This document shows positions 1 through 8,607 of a DNA stretch of 38,212 bases, piece by piece (positions within the stretch are counted from its first letter, which is position 1; every line of letters starts with the position of its first letter). The position numbers were made by a program, and so were the translations under genes. Under the pieces are notes generated by a model, which saw nothing but the letters and a program-made list of their open reading frames with translations, did not search any database and had not been told where the DNA came from. Source of the DNA: Bacteroidales bacterium (GTDB taxonomy: Bacteria; Bacteroidota; Bacteroidia; Bacteroidales; UBA932); contig JAQVZL010000011.1 in assembly GCA_028708215.1 (NCBI GenBank), positions 1 through 38,212 of the forward strand, given 5' to 3'.

Positions 1-752
1 CCGATCTTCCAGATGAGTTAAGAACGGGGCTTACACCTGCTAATAAAAGAGAAGATGCAGGTATGAGTACTACCTCATCAATCTCAATAGACTCTTTGGC
101 TTTTCATTTAGCTTTTGTGTTTGTAGTGGCGCTAATAGGTTATATGCTTAGCCAGGGAGTTAAAGTTTATTATCCAAAATTAGAGATTCCAGTTTTTTCG
201 GCCTCATTTATTATAGGTCTCATCTTCAAAAAAATATTTGACGCTACGGGGGTTTCAGATTATATTTGCCCAAGACAAACCTCTCGTTTGGGTAGTACCT
301 TTACAGATTTATTAGTAGCTTGTGGTGTTGCCTCTATTAAACTAGGTATTGTAGTGAAGTATGCTATCCCATTAATAGTTCTTATAATTGTTGGTATTGT
401 AGTAGTTTGGATAATCACTTTTTACCTTGGTAAAAGATTATGCAAGAGCTACTGGTTCGAGCGCTCTATCTTTGCATGGGGTTGGTGGACAGGAACAATG
501 GCAATGGGTATTGCACTTATTAGAATTGTAGACCCTAAACTTGAAAGTAAAGCAATGGACGATTATGCACTAGCATATTTGCCAATTGCCCCGGTAGAGA
601 TTCTAATTATTACATTTGTACCTATGCTCTTTATAAATGGGTTAGGGATATGGCTGCTTGTTGCTTGTTTGGTAGCATCGGCATTAATAATTTTACTTGC
701 AAAAAAAATGGGTTGGTGGATATCGCCAACAAAAAATAGTTCTACTAATTAA
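1..752 (+). CDS. gltS: Sodium/glutamate symporter, 3' part (cut by left edge)
   Basis: This is the C-terminal part of a GltS-family (ESS) sodium:glutamate symporter of the inner membrane. The frame is open without a stop back to base 3, so the ATG at 63 is internal and the gene begins outside the window. The visible part holds about six hydrophobic segments. Its family-like stretch FAWGWWTGTMAMGIALIRI is followed by a conserved acidic loop. The gene ends only 7 bases before the M19 dipeptidase start, so the two are probably co-transcribed. A peptide-degrading enzyme beside an amino-acid importer makes sense, but that functional link is inference. The family call is fairly sure; substrate specificity is assumed from the family. 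Confidence 0.85.
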   Translation, partial: DLPDELRTGLTPANKREDAGMSTTSSISIDSLAFHLAFVFVVALIGYMLSQGVKVYYPKLEIPVFSASFIIGLIFKKIFDATGVSDYICPRQTSRLGSTFTDLLVACGVASIKLGIVVKYAIPLIVLIIVGIVVVWIITFYLGKRLCKSYWFERSIFAWGWWTGTMAMGIALIRIVDPKLESKAMDDYALAYLPIAPVEILIITFVPMLFINGLGIWLLVACLVASALIILLAKKMGWWISPTKNSSTN

Positions 753-759
753 ATATAAG

Positions 760-1857
760 ATGAGATATGTTAAATATTCAGTTGTGTGGTTTTTATTAAT
801 TGCAGCTGTATTTATAGGGCACTCACAGGTGCTTTTTAGCCAAAATAGTACAAAAAGCCTTAAAGAGCTTCAAGAACAGGCCGATAGAATTCATAAAAAG
901 ATCTTTTCTATAGACACTCATAACGATACTGCGCTCTCTATTAATAATCCAAAAGAAGACCAAGGGGTAACAACCGGCCAGGTCTCTTTTCCTTTAATGA
1001 AAGAGGGTGGGTTAGATGCAGCTCTTTTTGCTATATATATAGGGCAGAAAGAGAGGGACAAAAAATCGTTAGACTCTGCAGTTGCATATACTAAAGAGAA
1101 CCTACTTAGATTCAGAAGTTACGTAGAAGATTATAGAGGGGCCTCTTTGGCATATGGGTCAGAAGATTTACTTAGGAATAAGAGAAATGGAGTAACATCT
1201 GTAATGCTAGCTATTGAGAACGGCTATGCAATAGGAGTTGATATTTCTAATTTAGAGATGTTTAGGGATATTGGTGTAAGGGCTATTACCATTTGCCATA
1301 ACGATAATAACGATATATGCGATGCATCTAGAGATAAAAATGGGCCAGAACATAATGGTCTTTCAGATTTTGGAAGAGAGGTAATTAAAGAGATGAATCG
1401 TTTGGGTATAATAGTAGATGTATCTCATGCATCTGTTAAAACTGTGTTTGATGTATTAGAGGTGAGTGAAGCACCAATTATGGCATCTCATTCGGGTGTA
1501 TATGCAATTAAAAATCATCCGAGAAATCTTAGAGATAAAGAGATTATTGCTATTGCAGAGGCTGGTGGGCTTATTCAAGTAGCAACTGGGCGCTTTTTTC
1601 TTTCACATTTGCCAAAAGATTCTGTTACAGTTAAACATTTGGTAGACCATATAGACTATGTGAAAAATCTAGTTGGAATAGATTATGTGGGACTTGGTAC
1701 CGATTTTGATGGTGGCGGCGGGGTAGTAGGGTTAGAAAACGCTTCAAAAGTAAAGAATATTACTATTGAGCTATTAAGGAGAGGTTATACAGAAGAGGAG
1801 ATAGAAAAATTCTGGGGAGCAAATTTCATAAGGTTCCTTAAATCACAGAATTTGTAA
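760..1857 (+). CDS. Membrane dipeptidase, peptidase family M19, exported
   Basis: This 365-residue zinc dipeptidase (renal dipeptidase family) cleaves dipeptides, probably in the periplasm. I chose the ATG at 760 because it gives a clean signal peptide (residues 1-28, basic N-terminus then FLLIAAVFIG). The in-frame ATG at 697 lies inside the preceding symporter gene. Metal-site motifs are present in order: DTHND (residues 52-56), AIENGYAIG with the bridging glutamate, DVSHAS, ASHSG followed by NHPRN, and GLGTDFDGG near the C-terminus. All expected ligands appear intact, so it should be active. It follows the GltS symporter by 7 bases. M19 members range from dipeptidases to other amidohydrolases, so the exact substrate is open. 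Confidence 0.93.
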   Translation: MRYVKYSVVWFLLIAAVFIGHSQVLFSQNSTKSLKELQEQADRIHKKIFSIDTHNDTALSINNPKEDQGVTTGQVSFPLMKEGGLDAALFAIYIGQKERDKKSLDSAVAYTKENLLRFRSYVEDYRGASLAYGSEDLLRNKRNGVTSVMLAIENGYAIGVDISNLEMFRDIGVRAITICHNDNNDICDASRDKNGPEHNGLSDFGREVIKEMNRLGIIVDVSHASVKTVFDVLEVSEAPIMASHSGVYAIKNHPRNLRDKEIIAIAEAGGLIQVATGRFFLSHLPKDSVTVKHLVDHIDYVKNLVGIDYVGLGTDFDGGGGVVGLENASKVKNITIELLRRGYTEEEIEKFWGANFIRFLKSQNL

Positions 1858-1874
1858 AAAAAAACCAACATTCT

Positions 1875-1904
1875 TTTGCACGTTTAATTTTTTTGGTATA
1901 TTTG
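1875..1904 (+). promoter_or_regulatory. Promoter-like site ahead of rplP
   Basis: TTTG at 1875-1878 and TATATTTG at 1897-1904 match the Bacteroidota -33 and -7 elements (TTTG, TAnnTTTG) with an 18-base spacer, one base shorter than the usual 19-21. Transcription would start near 1910, giving rplP a leader of about 115 bases. No terminator hairpin is visible between the dipeptidase stop and this site. The match is by eye. Confidence 0.55.
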
Positions 1905-2026
1905 CAACCCGCTAATTAGGTACTCATTATGCGTACCGAACAGCAGGACAGGGCTTTAGCCTCAAAAATGCTAAGACCAAAGCATACAAGAAATATTTAC
2001 TGTTATCGTTAAACTGTAATAAAACA

Positions 2027-2446
2027 ATGTTACAACCAAAAAAAACCAAGTTCAGAAGGCAGCAAAAAGGCCGAATGAAAGGAAACGCTCAGAGGGGGAA
2101 TCAGCTCGCTTTTGGCTCTTTCGGGATTAAGACAACAGAGTCATGTTGGCTAACTGGCCAACAGCTAGAGGCTGCTCGTCAGGCTGTAGTAAGGTATATG
2201 AAGCGTGAGGGACAAATCTGGTTTCGTGTGTTCCCAGATAAACCTTTTACTAAGAAGCCTGCAGAGGTTCGTATGGGTAAAGGTAAAGGTGCTCCAGAAG
2301 GATTCGTTGCCCCCGTTACACCTGGCCGAATGATTATTGAAGCAGAAGGAGTTCCATTGGAAGTTGCCAAAGAGGCACTCCGTCTTGCAGCTCAGAAACT
2401 ACCAGTAGTTACAAAGTTTGTAGTTCGTAGAGATTACCAGGAATAA
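2027..2446 (+). CDS. rplP: 50S ribosomal protein L16
   Basis: L16 sits at the A-site region of the large subunit, near the tRNA elbow. The protein has full family length (139 residues) with the conserved basic start ([19 protein letters not shown]), the central [14 protein letters not shown] loop, and the C-terminal APQ-like domain. It is the first gene of the ribosomal cluster here. In most bacteria rpsC lies directly upstream in the S10 operon; here an unrelated dipeptidase does. rpmC follows after 20 bases. Identity is certain. Confidence 0.98.
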   Translation: MLQPKKTKFRRQQKGRMKGNAQRGNQLAFGSFGIKTTESCWLTGQQLEAARQAVVRYMKREGQIWFRVFPDKPFTKKPAEVRMGKGKGAPEGFVAPVTPGRMIIEAEGVPLEVAKEALRLAAQKLPVVTKFVVRRDYQE

Positions 2447-2466
2447 TTTAATGAAGAAATAAAAAG

Positions 2467-2667
2467 ATGAAAGCAACAGAGATTCGCGAATTATCAATAA
2501 ATGATCTGAGAGAACGCATTGAAACCGAGAAAGCAAACTTGGTGCATCTCAGGATGAATCATGCTATTTCTCCATTAGATGATTTATCTCAAATTAAAAA
2601 GGCAAAAACCAATATTGCTAGAATGATTACAATATTGAGCCAAATGGAAAATAAGAAGGACAACTAG
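2467..2667 (+). CDS. rpmC: 50S ribosomal protein L29
   Basis: L29 is a small two-helix protein at the polypeptide exit tunnel, near the docking site for signal recognition particle and trigger factor. The 66-residue product has the family pattern: [10 protein letters not shown] start, [17 protein letters not shown] helix, and a K-x-K-x-x-IARM helix near the end. It lies between rplP and rpsQ in the standard order, 5 bases ahead of rpsQ, and is translated as part of the same message. Confidence 0.97.
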   Translation: MKATEIRELSINDLRERIETEKANLVHLRMNHAISPLDDLSQIKKAKTNIARMITILSQMENKKDN

Positions 2668-2672
2668 AAGTC

Positions 2673-2927
2673 ATGGAAAGAAATCTTCGAAAAGAAAGGA
2701 TAGGAATGGTGGTAAGCAATAAGATGGATAAATCTATCGTTGTTGCTGTTAAAAGAAAAGTTAAACACCCTATTTACGGTAAATTCGTAAACAAGACCAC
2801 CAAGTTTGTAGCTCATGACCAAAAGAACGAGTGCAGCGAGGGTGATAAAGTGCGCATTATGGAGACTCGTCCTTTGAGTAAGAATAAATGCTGGAGACTA
2901 GTAGAAATCGTAGAAAAAGTTAAATAG
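2673..2927 (+). CDS. rpsQ: 30S ribosomal protein S17
   Basis: S17 is a primary 16S rRNA-binding protein of the small-subunit body with an OB fold. The 84-residue product shows the family features: [19 protein letters not shown] first strands, [14 protein letters not shown] loop, and the [20 protein letters not shown] signature. Length and order are normal. Two bases separate it from rplN, which suggests translational coupling. Confidence 0.98.
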   Translation: MERNLRKERIGMVVSNKMDKSIVVAVKRKVKHPIYGKFVNKTTKFVAHDQKNECSEGDKVRIMETRPLSKNKCWRLVEIVEKVK

Positions 2928-2929
2928 CC

Positions 2930-3295
2930 ATGATACAACAAGAATCAAGATTATTGGTGGCAGACAATAGCGGAGCAAAGGAGGTACTTTGTATTCGTGT
3001 GTTAGGGGGAACCCGCCGCCGTTATGCCGGAGTTGGCGACAAAATTGTGGTTACTGTAAAAAGTGCCATACCAGGCGGAGAGGCTAAGAAAGGAACAGTA
3101 TCTAAAGCAGTAATTGTTCGTACGAAAAAAGAGATTCGTCGTGCAGACGGTTCGTATATACGTTTTGATGACAATGCATGTGTGTTGCTTAACGCTCAGG
3201 GTGAGGTTCGTGGAACCCGTATTTTTGGCCCTGTAGCAAGAGAACTTCGCGACACTTATATGAAAATTGTATCTTTAGCACCAGAGGTGTTATAA
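2930..3295 (+). CDS. rplN: 50S ribosomal protein L14
   Basis: L14 lies at the subunit interface, contacts L19, and is the binding site of silencing factor RsfS. The product is 121 residues, the usual length. It begins [19 protein letters not shown], contains the [19 protein letters not shown] stretch, and ends with the [14 protein letters not shown] signature. It is packed between rpsQ and rplX in the standard order. Confidence 0.98.
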   Translation: MIQQESRLLVADNSGAKEVLCIRVLGGTRRRYAGVGDKIVVTVKSAIPGGEAKKGTVSKAVIVRTKKEIRRADGSYIRFDDNACVLLNAQGEVRGTRIFGPVARELRDTYMKIVSLAPEVL

Positions 3296-3313
3296 TTTAG
3301 ATAATAGAAAGAT

Positions 3314-3637
3314 ATGAACAAAAAATTACATATTAAAAAAGGCGATACAGTTTATGTTAATGCCGGAGAAGACCGTAAAAAAACCGGTAGAGTTCTCGAG
3401 GTTATTACAGAAAAAAATCGTGCCATAGTTGAAGGAATCAATATGGTGAGCAAGCATACTAAGCCTAATGCAGAATATCCTCAGGGAGGTATAATCAAAC
3501 GTGAAGCTGCAATTCACATTTCAAATCTACAGGTTGTAGATCCTGTGAAAGGTGTTCCAACAAAGATCGGCCGTCGTTTGAATGAGAAACAAAAATTAGT
3601 TCGTTACGCGAAAAAATCTGGAGAGGAGATTAAATAA
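3314..3637 (+). CDS. rplX: 50S ribosomal protein L24
   Basis: L24 is an assembly-initiating protein of the large subunit. The 107-residue product carries the KOW motif near its start ([20 protein letters not shown]) and the [12 protein letters not shown] stretch that follows. Its TAA stop overlaps the first base of the rplE ATG (sequence TAATG at 3635-3639), so the two genes are probably translationally coupled. Confidence 0.98.
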   Translation: MNKKLHIKKGDTVYVNAGEDRKKTGRVLEVITEKNRAIVEGINMVSKHTKPNAEYPQGGIIKREAAIHISNLQVVDPVKGVPTKIGRRLNEKQKLVRYAKKSGEEIK

Positions 3638-4317
3638 TGGCAAAGACTAAAGACGGAGCTGTAAAAAATGCAGGTGCAAAACCAGCAAAAGCTCAAAAAA
3701 CAAAAGCACAAAAAAAGGATACAGCTGCTAAGACAGGGGGAGTTCAAGAGGTACCTAAAGGTTACATGCCTACTCTTCAAAAAAAATATAAAGAAGAGAT
3801 AGTACCAAAACTCTTTAAAGATTTTGGTTATACATCTGTGATGCAAGTGCCAAAACTCACAAAGATTGTAATAAATCAAGGAATAGGTTCTGCTACAGCA
3901 GATAAAAAACTTGTAGAGATGGCCCAAGAAGAGCTTACTCTTATTACTGGCCAAAAAGCTTTACAAACAGTTTCTAAGAAAGACATCTCTAATTTTAAGT
4001 TAAGAAAGGGGATGCCTATTGGAGTAAAGACTACTCTACGAGCTGCAAAGATGTATGAGTTTTTAGAGAGACTAATATCAGTTTCATTACCTCGAATAAG
4101 AGATTTTAACGGTATTAATGAGAAGTTTGACGGGAGAGGTAACTATACATTAGGCGTTAAAGAGCAGATTATATTCCCTGAAATTGATATTGATAAGATA
4201 AATAAAGTAATGGGTCTTGAAATGACATTTGTAACATCTACAGATAAAGACGAAGAGGCTTTTGCACTACTTCGTGAATTTGGTCTGCCTTTCAAGAACA
4301 TTAAGAAACAATCGTAA
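3637..4317 (+). CDS. rplE: 50S ribosomal protein L5 with N-terminal extension
   Basis: L5 binds 5S rRNA in the central protuberance. The core begins at about residue 43 ([17 protein letters not shown]) and runs to the end with normal L5 motifs, including [19 protein letters not shown] and [16 protein letters not shown]. The first ~42 residues are a lysine/alanine-rich low-complexity extension, making the product 226 residues against about 180 for the family. The long start is supported by the TAATG overlap with rplX and a GGAGAGGAG tract just upstream. An internal start at Met44 would give a standard-length protein. The identity is certain; which start is used is less so. Confidence 0.95.
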   Translation: MAKTKDGAVKNAGAKPAKAQKTKAQKKDTAAKTGGVQEVPKGYMPTLQKKYKEEIVPKLFKDFGYTSVMQVPKLTKIVINQGIGSATADKKLVEMAQEELTLITGQKALQTVSKKDISNFKLRKGMPIGVKTTLRAAKMYEFLERLISVSLPRIRDFNGINEKFDGRGNYTLGVKEQIIFPEIDIDKINKVMGLEMTFVTSTDKDEEAFALLREFGLPFKNIKKQS

Positions 4318-4333
4318 ATTTTAGAGATATAAA

Positions 4334-4603
4334 ATGGCAAAAGAATCAATGAAGGCACGCGAAGTTAAACGCGCTAAACTATGTGCCAAATATGCTGAAA
4401 AACGCGCAGCCCTTAAGAAGGCGGGTGACTATGCGGCTTTGGATAAACTTCCAAAGAACTCTAGTCCTGTACGTCAACATAACCGTTGTTCAATTACAGG
4501 CCGTCCAAAAGGTTACATGCGTCTTTTTGGTGTTAGCCGTATTCAGTTTCGTGAAATGGCCAGTAAAGGTTTGATCCCTGGAATTCGCAAAGCTAGTTGG
4601 TAA
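4334..4603 (+). CDS. rpsN: 30S ribosomal protein S14, zinc-free type
   Basis: S14 is a late-assembling protein of the small-subunit head. The product is 89 residues, the length of the long form. It shows the family end [20 protein letters not shown] followed by a [18 protein letters not shown] tail. The paired CxxC motifs of the short zinc-binding form are absent, so this is the C-minus type, which does not need zinc. An unusually long 100-base gap follows before rpsH. Confidence 0.98.
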   Translation: MAKESMKAREVKRAKLCAKYAEKRAALKKAGDYAALDKLPKNSSPVRQHNRCSITGRPKGYMRLFGVSRIQFREMASKGLIPGIRKASW

Positions 4604-4703
4604 AAGATAAAGTGACAAGAGTCACTCTATAAATAATAATTATTAATAAAGTTGGATATCGGGCATCCATTGAGGTGTCGAATTGACTTATAAAACTAAA
4701 AAA

Positions 4704-5099
4704 ATGACTGATCCAATTTCAGATTTTTTGACGAGGGTGCGTAATGCATCGCTTGCAGGCCACAAAGTTGTGGATATTCCTGCATCTAAAATGAAACTGG
4801 AATTAACCCGCGTTCTTTATGAAAAAGGTTATATTCTAAGTTATAAATTAGTTGAAGGGACTCCTTTCAACACAATTAAAATTGCCCTTAAGTATCATCC
4901 AGAATCTAAGAAGTCTGCAATTAAAAAAATTGCAAGAGTTAGCCGCCCTGGTCTAAGGAAGTATGTAGGAGTAGAAGATATGCCAAGAGTGCTTAATGGC
5001 TTAGGTATTGCTATTGTATCTACATCAAAAGGGCTAATTACTAATAAAGAGGCTAAAGAGCTCAACGTTGGTGGAGAAGTTGTCTGCTACGTATATTAA
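4704..5099 (+). CDS. rpsH: 30S ribosomal protein S8
   Basis: S8 binds the central domain of 16S rRNA and, in E. coli, also represses the spc operon. I chose the ATG at 4704, giving 131 residues (family about 130) that begin MTDPISDFLTRVRNA; a TTG at 4683 would add seven non-conserved residues. The C-terminal signature LNGLGIAIVSTSKGLITNKEA followed by VGGEVVCYVY is intact. A 100-base spacer with a small hairpin precedes the gene. Confidence 0.97.
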   Translation: MTDPISDFLTRVRNASLAGHKVVDIPASKMKLELTRVLYEKGYILSYKLVEGTPFNTIKIALKYHPESKKSAIKKIARVSRPGLRKYVGVEDMPRVLNGLGIAIVSTSKGLITNKEAKELNVGGEVVCYVY

Positions 5100-5126
5100 T
5101 ATGTATTAATTTATAAAATAATTATA

Positions 5127-5687
5127 ATGTCACGAATAGGAAAATTACCTGTAAACCTTCCGGCCGGAGTCACACTATCTGTGGGTTCCGATAACGTGGT
5201 TAAGGTTAAAGGCCCGCTCGGAGAACTTTCACAAAAGGTGGATGCCGATATTAGAGTTACCGTAGAGGGAAATGTGGTACATGTAGCCAGACCCACAGAC
5301 CAGCCAAGACATCGTTCTATGCATGGTCTATATAGATCTCTTATAAACAATATGGTAAATGGTGTTTCTACCGGATACACAATACAGCAAGAATTTAACG
5401 GAGTTGGTTACCGTGTAGATGTTAAAGGTCAGATGTTAGAGATGAACCTTGGTTACTCTCACGATATCCACTTTATGCTTCCAGCAGAGATTAAAGCAAA
5501 AGCAGAAGAGGTTAGAAAAGGACAAGCTCCAATTCTTACACTTACCAGTCATGACAAACAGCTCATTGGCATGGTTGCTGCGAAAATACGCTCGTTACGT
5601 AAACCTGAACCATACAAAGGTAAAGGTATTAAGTTTGTAGGTGAACAACTTCGTCGCAAAGCCGGTAAATCGGCCAGCGCTCAATAA
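5127..5687 (+). CDS. rplF: 50S ribosomal protein L6
   Basis: L6 lies near the factor-binding site of the large subunit and has two similar domains. The product is 186 residues, close to the family length. It begins [17 protein letters not shown] and carries the C-terminal signature [23 protein letters not shown]. It sits in normal order between rpsH and rplR. Confidence 0.98.
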   Translation: MSRIGKLPVNLPAGVTLSVGSDNVVKVKGPLGELSQKVDADIRVTVEGNVVHVARPTDQPRHRSMHGLYRSLINNMVNGVSTGYTIQQEFNGVGYRVDVKGQMLEMNLGYSHDIHFMLPAEIKAKAEEVRKGQAPILTLTSHDKQLIGMVAAKIRSLRKPEPYKGKGIKFVGEQLRRKAGKSASAQ

Positions 5688-5701
5688 TAAGTGGAGGATT
5701 T

Positions 5702-6064
5702 ATGGCTTTAAATAAACAACAAAGAAGAAATAGAATACGCATGCGTATTCGTAAAGTAGTTAGCGGAACAGCAGAACAGCCAAGGATGGTTGTTTTCAGA
5801 AGTAACAAACAGATATATGTTCAGCTCATTAACGATTTAGAAGGAGTTACTCTTGCAAGCGCAAGCTCTATAGATAAAGAGATTGTAGAGGAGTGCAAAG
5901 GTAAGTCCGGTACCGAAGCAGCGAAATTGGTAGGTAAATTAGCAGCCAAAAGAGCAATTGAAAAAGGCATTTCACATGTTGCCTTTGATCGTGGAGGTTA
6001 CCTATATCATGGAAGAATTAAAAGTTTAGCAGATGCCGCCCGTGAAGGTGGTCTTATATTCTAA
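5702..6064 (+). CDS. rplR: 50S ribosomal protein L18
   Basis: L18 binds 5S rRNA together with L5. The 120-residue product shows the family patterns [34 protein letters not shown] and the C-terminal [26 protein letters not shown]-like sequence (GTGGAGG) lies about 7 bases before the ATG, one of the clearer ribosome-binding sites in this cluster. rpsE follows 10 bases later. Confidence 0.98.
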   Translation: MALNKQQRRNRIRMRIRKVVSGTAEQPRMVVFRSNKQIYVQLINDLEGVTLASASSIDKEIVEECKGKSGTEAAKLVGKLAAKRAIEKGISHVAFDRGGYLYHGRIKSLADAAREGGLIF

Positions 6065-6074
6065 GATACTGAGT

Positions 6075-6593
6075 ATGACAAATACAAACATAAAAAAAGT
6101 TAAGACTACCGATCTAGAATTGAAAGACAGATTGGTTGCAATTAAAAGAGTTACTAAGGTAACCAAAGGGGGTCGTCATTTTACCTTTGCAGCAATTGTT
6201 GTAGTTGGAGATGAGAACGGTGTTGTTGGTTATGGTCTTGGTAAAGCAAATGAGGTAACAACAGCTATTTCTAAAGGTATAGAAGATGCAAAAAAGAACT
6301 TAGTTAGAGTTCCTCTAAATAAAAAGACAATACCTCACGAGCAAGTGGCAAAATATGGTGGAGCAAGAGTCTTTATGAAGCCAGCAGCAGAGGGTACCGG
6401 TTTAACAGCAGGTGGTGCGATGCGTGCAGTTTTTGAGTCGGCTGGTGTACATGATGTTCTTGCAAAGTCTAAAGGTTCTTCAAACCCGCACAACTTAGTA
6501 AAAGCTACTGTAACTGCTCTTTTAGAGATGCGTGATGCTTATACTATTGCAGGTCTTCGTGGTATTCCTATGAATAGAGTATTTAATGGATAA
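6075..6593 (+). CDS. rpsE: 30S ribosomal protein S5
   Basis: S5 contributes to decoding accuracy and lines the mRNA entry region. I chose the ATG at 6075, which gives a 172-residue protein starting [13 protein letters not shown]; the frame is open back to 6033 but that part overlaps rplR and is not family-like. Motifs include [20 protein letters not shown] and a [10 protein letters not shown] loop, then the C-terminal [16 protein letters not shown]. Confidence 0.97.
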   Translation: MTNTNIKKVKTTDLELKDRLVAIKRVTKVTKGGRHFTFAAIVVVGDENGVVGYGLGKANEVTTAISKGIEDAKKNLVRVPLNKKTIPHEQVAKYGGARVFMKPAAEGTGLTAGGAMRAVFESAGVHDVLAKSKGSSNPHNLVKATVTALLEMRDAYTIAGLRGIPMNRVFNG

Positions 6594-6605
6594 GGAGAAA
6601 AAGAT

Positions 6606-6788
6606 ATGACTAAAGTAAAAATTACTCAAGTAAAAAGCACAAATGGTGCTACTCAAAGGCAGATAGCATCTTTGCATTCTCTTGGAATCCGCAGAATACA
6701 TCAATCAAAAGAGATTGACCTAAACCCTGTAAACAAAGGAATGCTCAATAAGGTGTTGCACCTTGTTAAAGTTGAAGAAATTAACTAA
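6606..6788 (+). CDS. rpmD: 50S ribosomal protein L30
   Basis: L30 is a small single-domain protein of the large subunit. The 60-residue product starts MTKVKITQVKSTNGATQRQ and has the SLGIRRIHQSKEI signature and a C-terminal NKVLHLVKVEE strand. Length and order are normal. An AAGGAGAAA tract precedes the ATG (6592-6600). Confidence 0.97.
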   Translation: MTKVKITQVKSTNGATQRQIASLHSLGIRRIHQSKEIDLNPVNKGMLNKVLHLVKVEEIN

Positions 6789-6804
6789 ATAGGAGATTTT
6801 ACAA

Positions 6805-7251
6805 ATGAAATTACATAATCTTACACCATCTAAGGGTTCTACAAAAACAGATAAAAGAGTTGGTCGTGGTGAAGGGTCGGGGCGTGGAGGAACAGCTACA
6901 CGTGGGCATAAAGGTGCTCAATCAAGATCTGGTTACTCTCTTAAAAGAGGTTTTGAAGGAGGGCAAATGCCTCTCCAAAGAAGGCTCCCAAAATTTGGTT
7001 TTAACAATATGAATAGAGTAGAGTACAAGGCTATTAACTTATCTACACTCCAAGCTCTAGCAGAAAAACTTGAAAATAAAAACCTTACAGTAGATGTGCT
7101 AATAGGTGCAGGAATGGCTTCTAAAAACGAAAGAGTTAAAATTCTTGGAGATGGAGAGCTCTCTCTAAAATTAGATGTAACTGCTCATGCATTTTCTAAG
7201 TCTGCCATTGCTAAAATAGAGGCTCAGCAAGGTAAGGCGACAATAATCTAA
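6805..7251 (+). CDS. rplO: 50S ribosomal protein L15
   Basis: L15 is a late-assembly large-subunit protein with a glycine- and arginine-rich N-terminal tail that threads through 23S rRNA. The product is 148 residues. The tail (RVGRGEGSGRGGTATRGHKG) and the globular part starting FEGGQMPLQRRLPKFGF are both present. AGGAGATTT lies a few bases before the start. It precedes secY by 8 bases, the normal arrangement. Confidence 0.98.
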   Translation: MKLHNLTPSKGSTKTDKRVGRGEGSGRGGTATRGHKGAQSRSGYSLKRGFEGGQMPLQRRLPKFGFNNMNRVEYKAINLSTLQALAEKLENKNLTVDVLIGAGMASKNERVKILGDGELSLKLDVTAHAFSKSAIAKIEAQQGKATII

Positions 7252-7259
7252 ACTGAATA

Positions 7260-8582
7260 ATGAAAAAACTGATAGATACAATAAAGAACATCTTCAAGAT
7301 TGAAGAACTACGCAAAAGAATAGTTTATACTATTCTATTGCTGTTAGTTTATAGACTAGGAAGTTTTGTAGTTATGCCGGGTATAGACCCTACTCAACTT
7401 GCAAATCTTCAAAGTCAAGCATCTGAAGGTTTACTAGGATTACTTAATATGTTTTCTGGTGGAGCTTTTGGTAACGCATCAATCTTTGCGCTAGGTGTAA
7501 TGCCTTATATCTCGGCATCAATCGTAATTCAGCTTCTTGGGATAATGCTCCCATACTTCCAAAGATTACAGAGAGAGGGAGAGAGCGGAAGAAGGAAGAT
7601 GAATCAGTGGACAAGATATCTGACAATAATTATTTTAGCACTTCAAGGTCCTGCCTATATGGCCAACCTGCATGTGCAATTGCCAGAATCTGCATTTTTA
7701 TTTACAGGATTCACATATAATGTTTTTGCCACTATAATTCTTATAGGAGGTACTATGTTCATAATGTGGTTAGGAGAGAGAATTACCGATCGCGGCTTGG
7801 GTAATGGGATATCTCTAATAATCATGGTAGGTATCATTGCTAGGTTGCCTTTCGCTCTTTTAGCCGAGGGTGGAGCCAGGATAAATCAGACAGCAGGTGG
7901 TGGTATTCTTATGTTAATAGTAGAAATTGTTGTACTGTTTTTTGTGTTTGTTGCTACAATAGCACTTGTTCAAGGGACACGTAAAATTCCAGTACAATAT
8001 GCTAAAAGAATTGTGGGCAATAAACAATATGGAGGGGTTCGTCAGTATATACCTTTGAAGATAAATGCTGCTGGTGTAATGCCAATTATCTTCGCGCAGG
8101 CATTAATGATGTTTCCTCTCATATTTGCAGGCTTTGATGCCGCACAAGGAGTAGCTGCTGCTCTCTCAAACCCTATGGGTTTTTGGTATAATCTAATTTT
8201 TGGTCTTATGGTTGTTGCCTTTACTTACTTCTATACAGCTGTAACAGTAAACCCTTCTATGATGGCCGAAGATATGAAAAAGAATGGCGGATTTATTCCT
8301 GGTATAAAGCCTGGGAAAAAGACTACAGAATATTTAGATAGCATTATGTCACGTATTACTTTACCAGGGTCTATATTTCTTGCTTTGGTAGCTATTATGC
8401 CTGCTTTTGCTTCTATTTTAGGAGTTAACAATCAGTTTGCTCAGTTTTATGGGGGAACTTCTTTGTTAATTCTTGTGGGTGTGGTCTTGGATACACTGCA
8501 GCAAATTGAGAGCCATTTGCTGATGCGTCACTATGATGGTTTAATGAAAACAGGGCGTTTGAAAGGGCGCTCTAATATGTAA
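7260..8582 (+). CDS. secY: Protein translocase subunit SecY
   Basis: SecY is the channel of the Sec translocon in the inner membrane, through which exported and membrane proteins pass. The 440-residue product has about ten transmembrane segments. Family signatures are visible: the plug-region LLNMFSGGAFGNASIFALGV, the MPYISASIVIQLL stretch, GERITDRGLGNGISLIIM, and the cytoplasmic loop with PVQYAKRIVG. Length is normal. It lies between rplO and map, as in many bacteria, so translocon and ribosome components are made together. Confidence 0.98.
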   Translation: MKKLIDTIKNIFKIEELRKRIVYTILLLLVYRLGSFVVMPGIDPTQLANLQSQASEGLLGLLNMFSGGAFGNASIFALGVMPYISASIVIQLLGIMLPYFQRLQREGESGRRKMNQWTRYLTIIILALQGPAYMANLHVQLPESAFLFTGFTYNVFATIILIGGTMFIMWLGERITDRGLGNGISLIIMVGIIARLPFALLAEGGARINQTAGGGILMLIVEIVVLFFVFVATIALVQGTRKIPVQYAKRIVGNKQYGGVRQYIPLKINAAGVMPIIFAQALMMFPLIFAGFDAAQGVAAALSNPMGFWYNLIFGLMVVAFTYFYTAVTVNPSMMAEDMKKNGGFIPGIKPGKKTTEYLDSIMSRITLPGSIFLALVAIMPAFASILGVNNQFAQFYGGTSLLILVGVVLDTLQQIESHLLMRHYDGLMKTGRLKGRSNM

Positions 8583-8607
8583 TTAAATCTTTAAAGTTCT
8601 TTGATTT

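Noticed and set aside
697-759. Upstream start of the M19 dipeptidase at 697
   Set aside because: It would overlap the symporter gene and put charged residues before the signal peptide; ATG 760 is better.
1929-2012. 27-codon open frame in the rplP leader as a gene
   Set aside because: It has no ribosome-binding site, no family resemblance, and lies within possible leader hairpins. I treat it as part of the leader.
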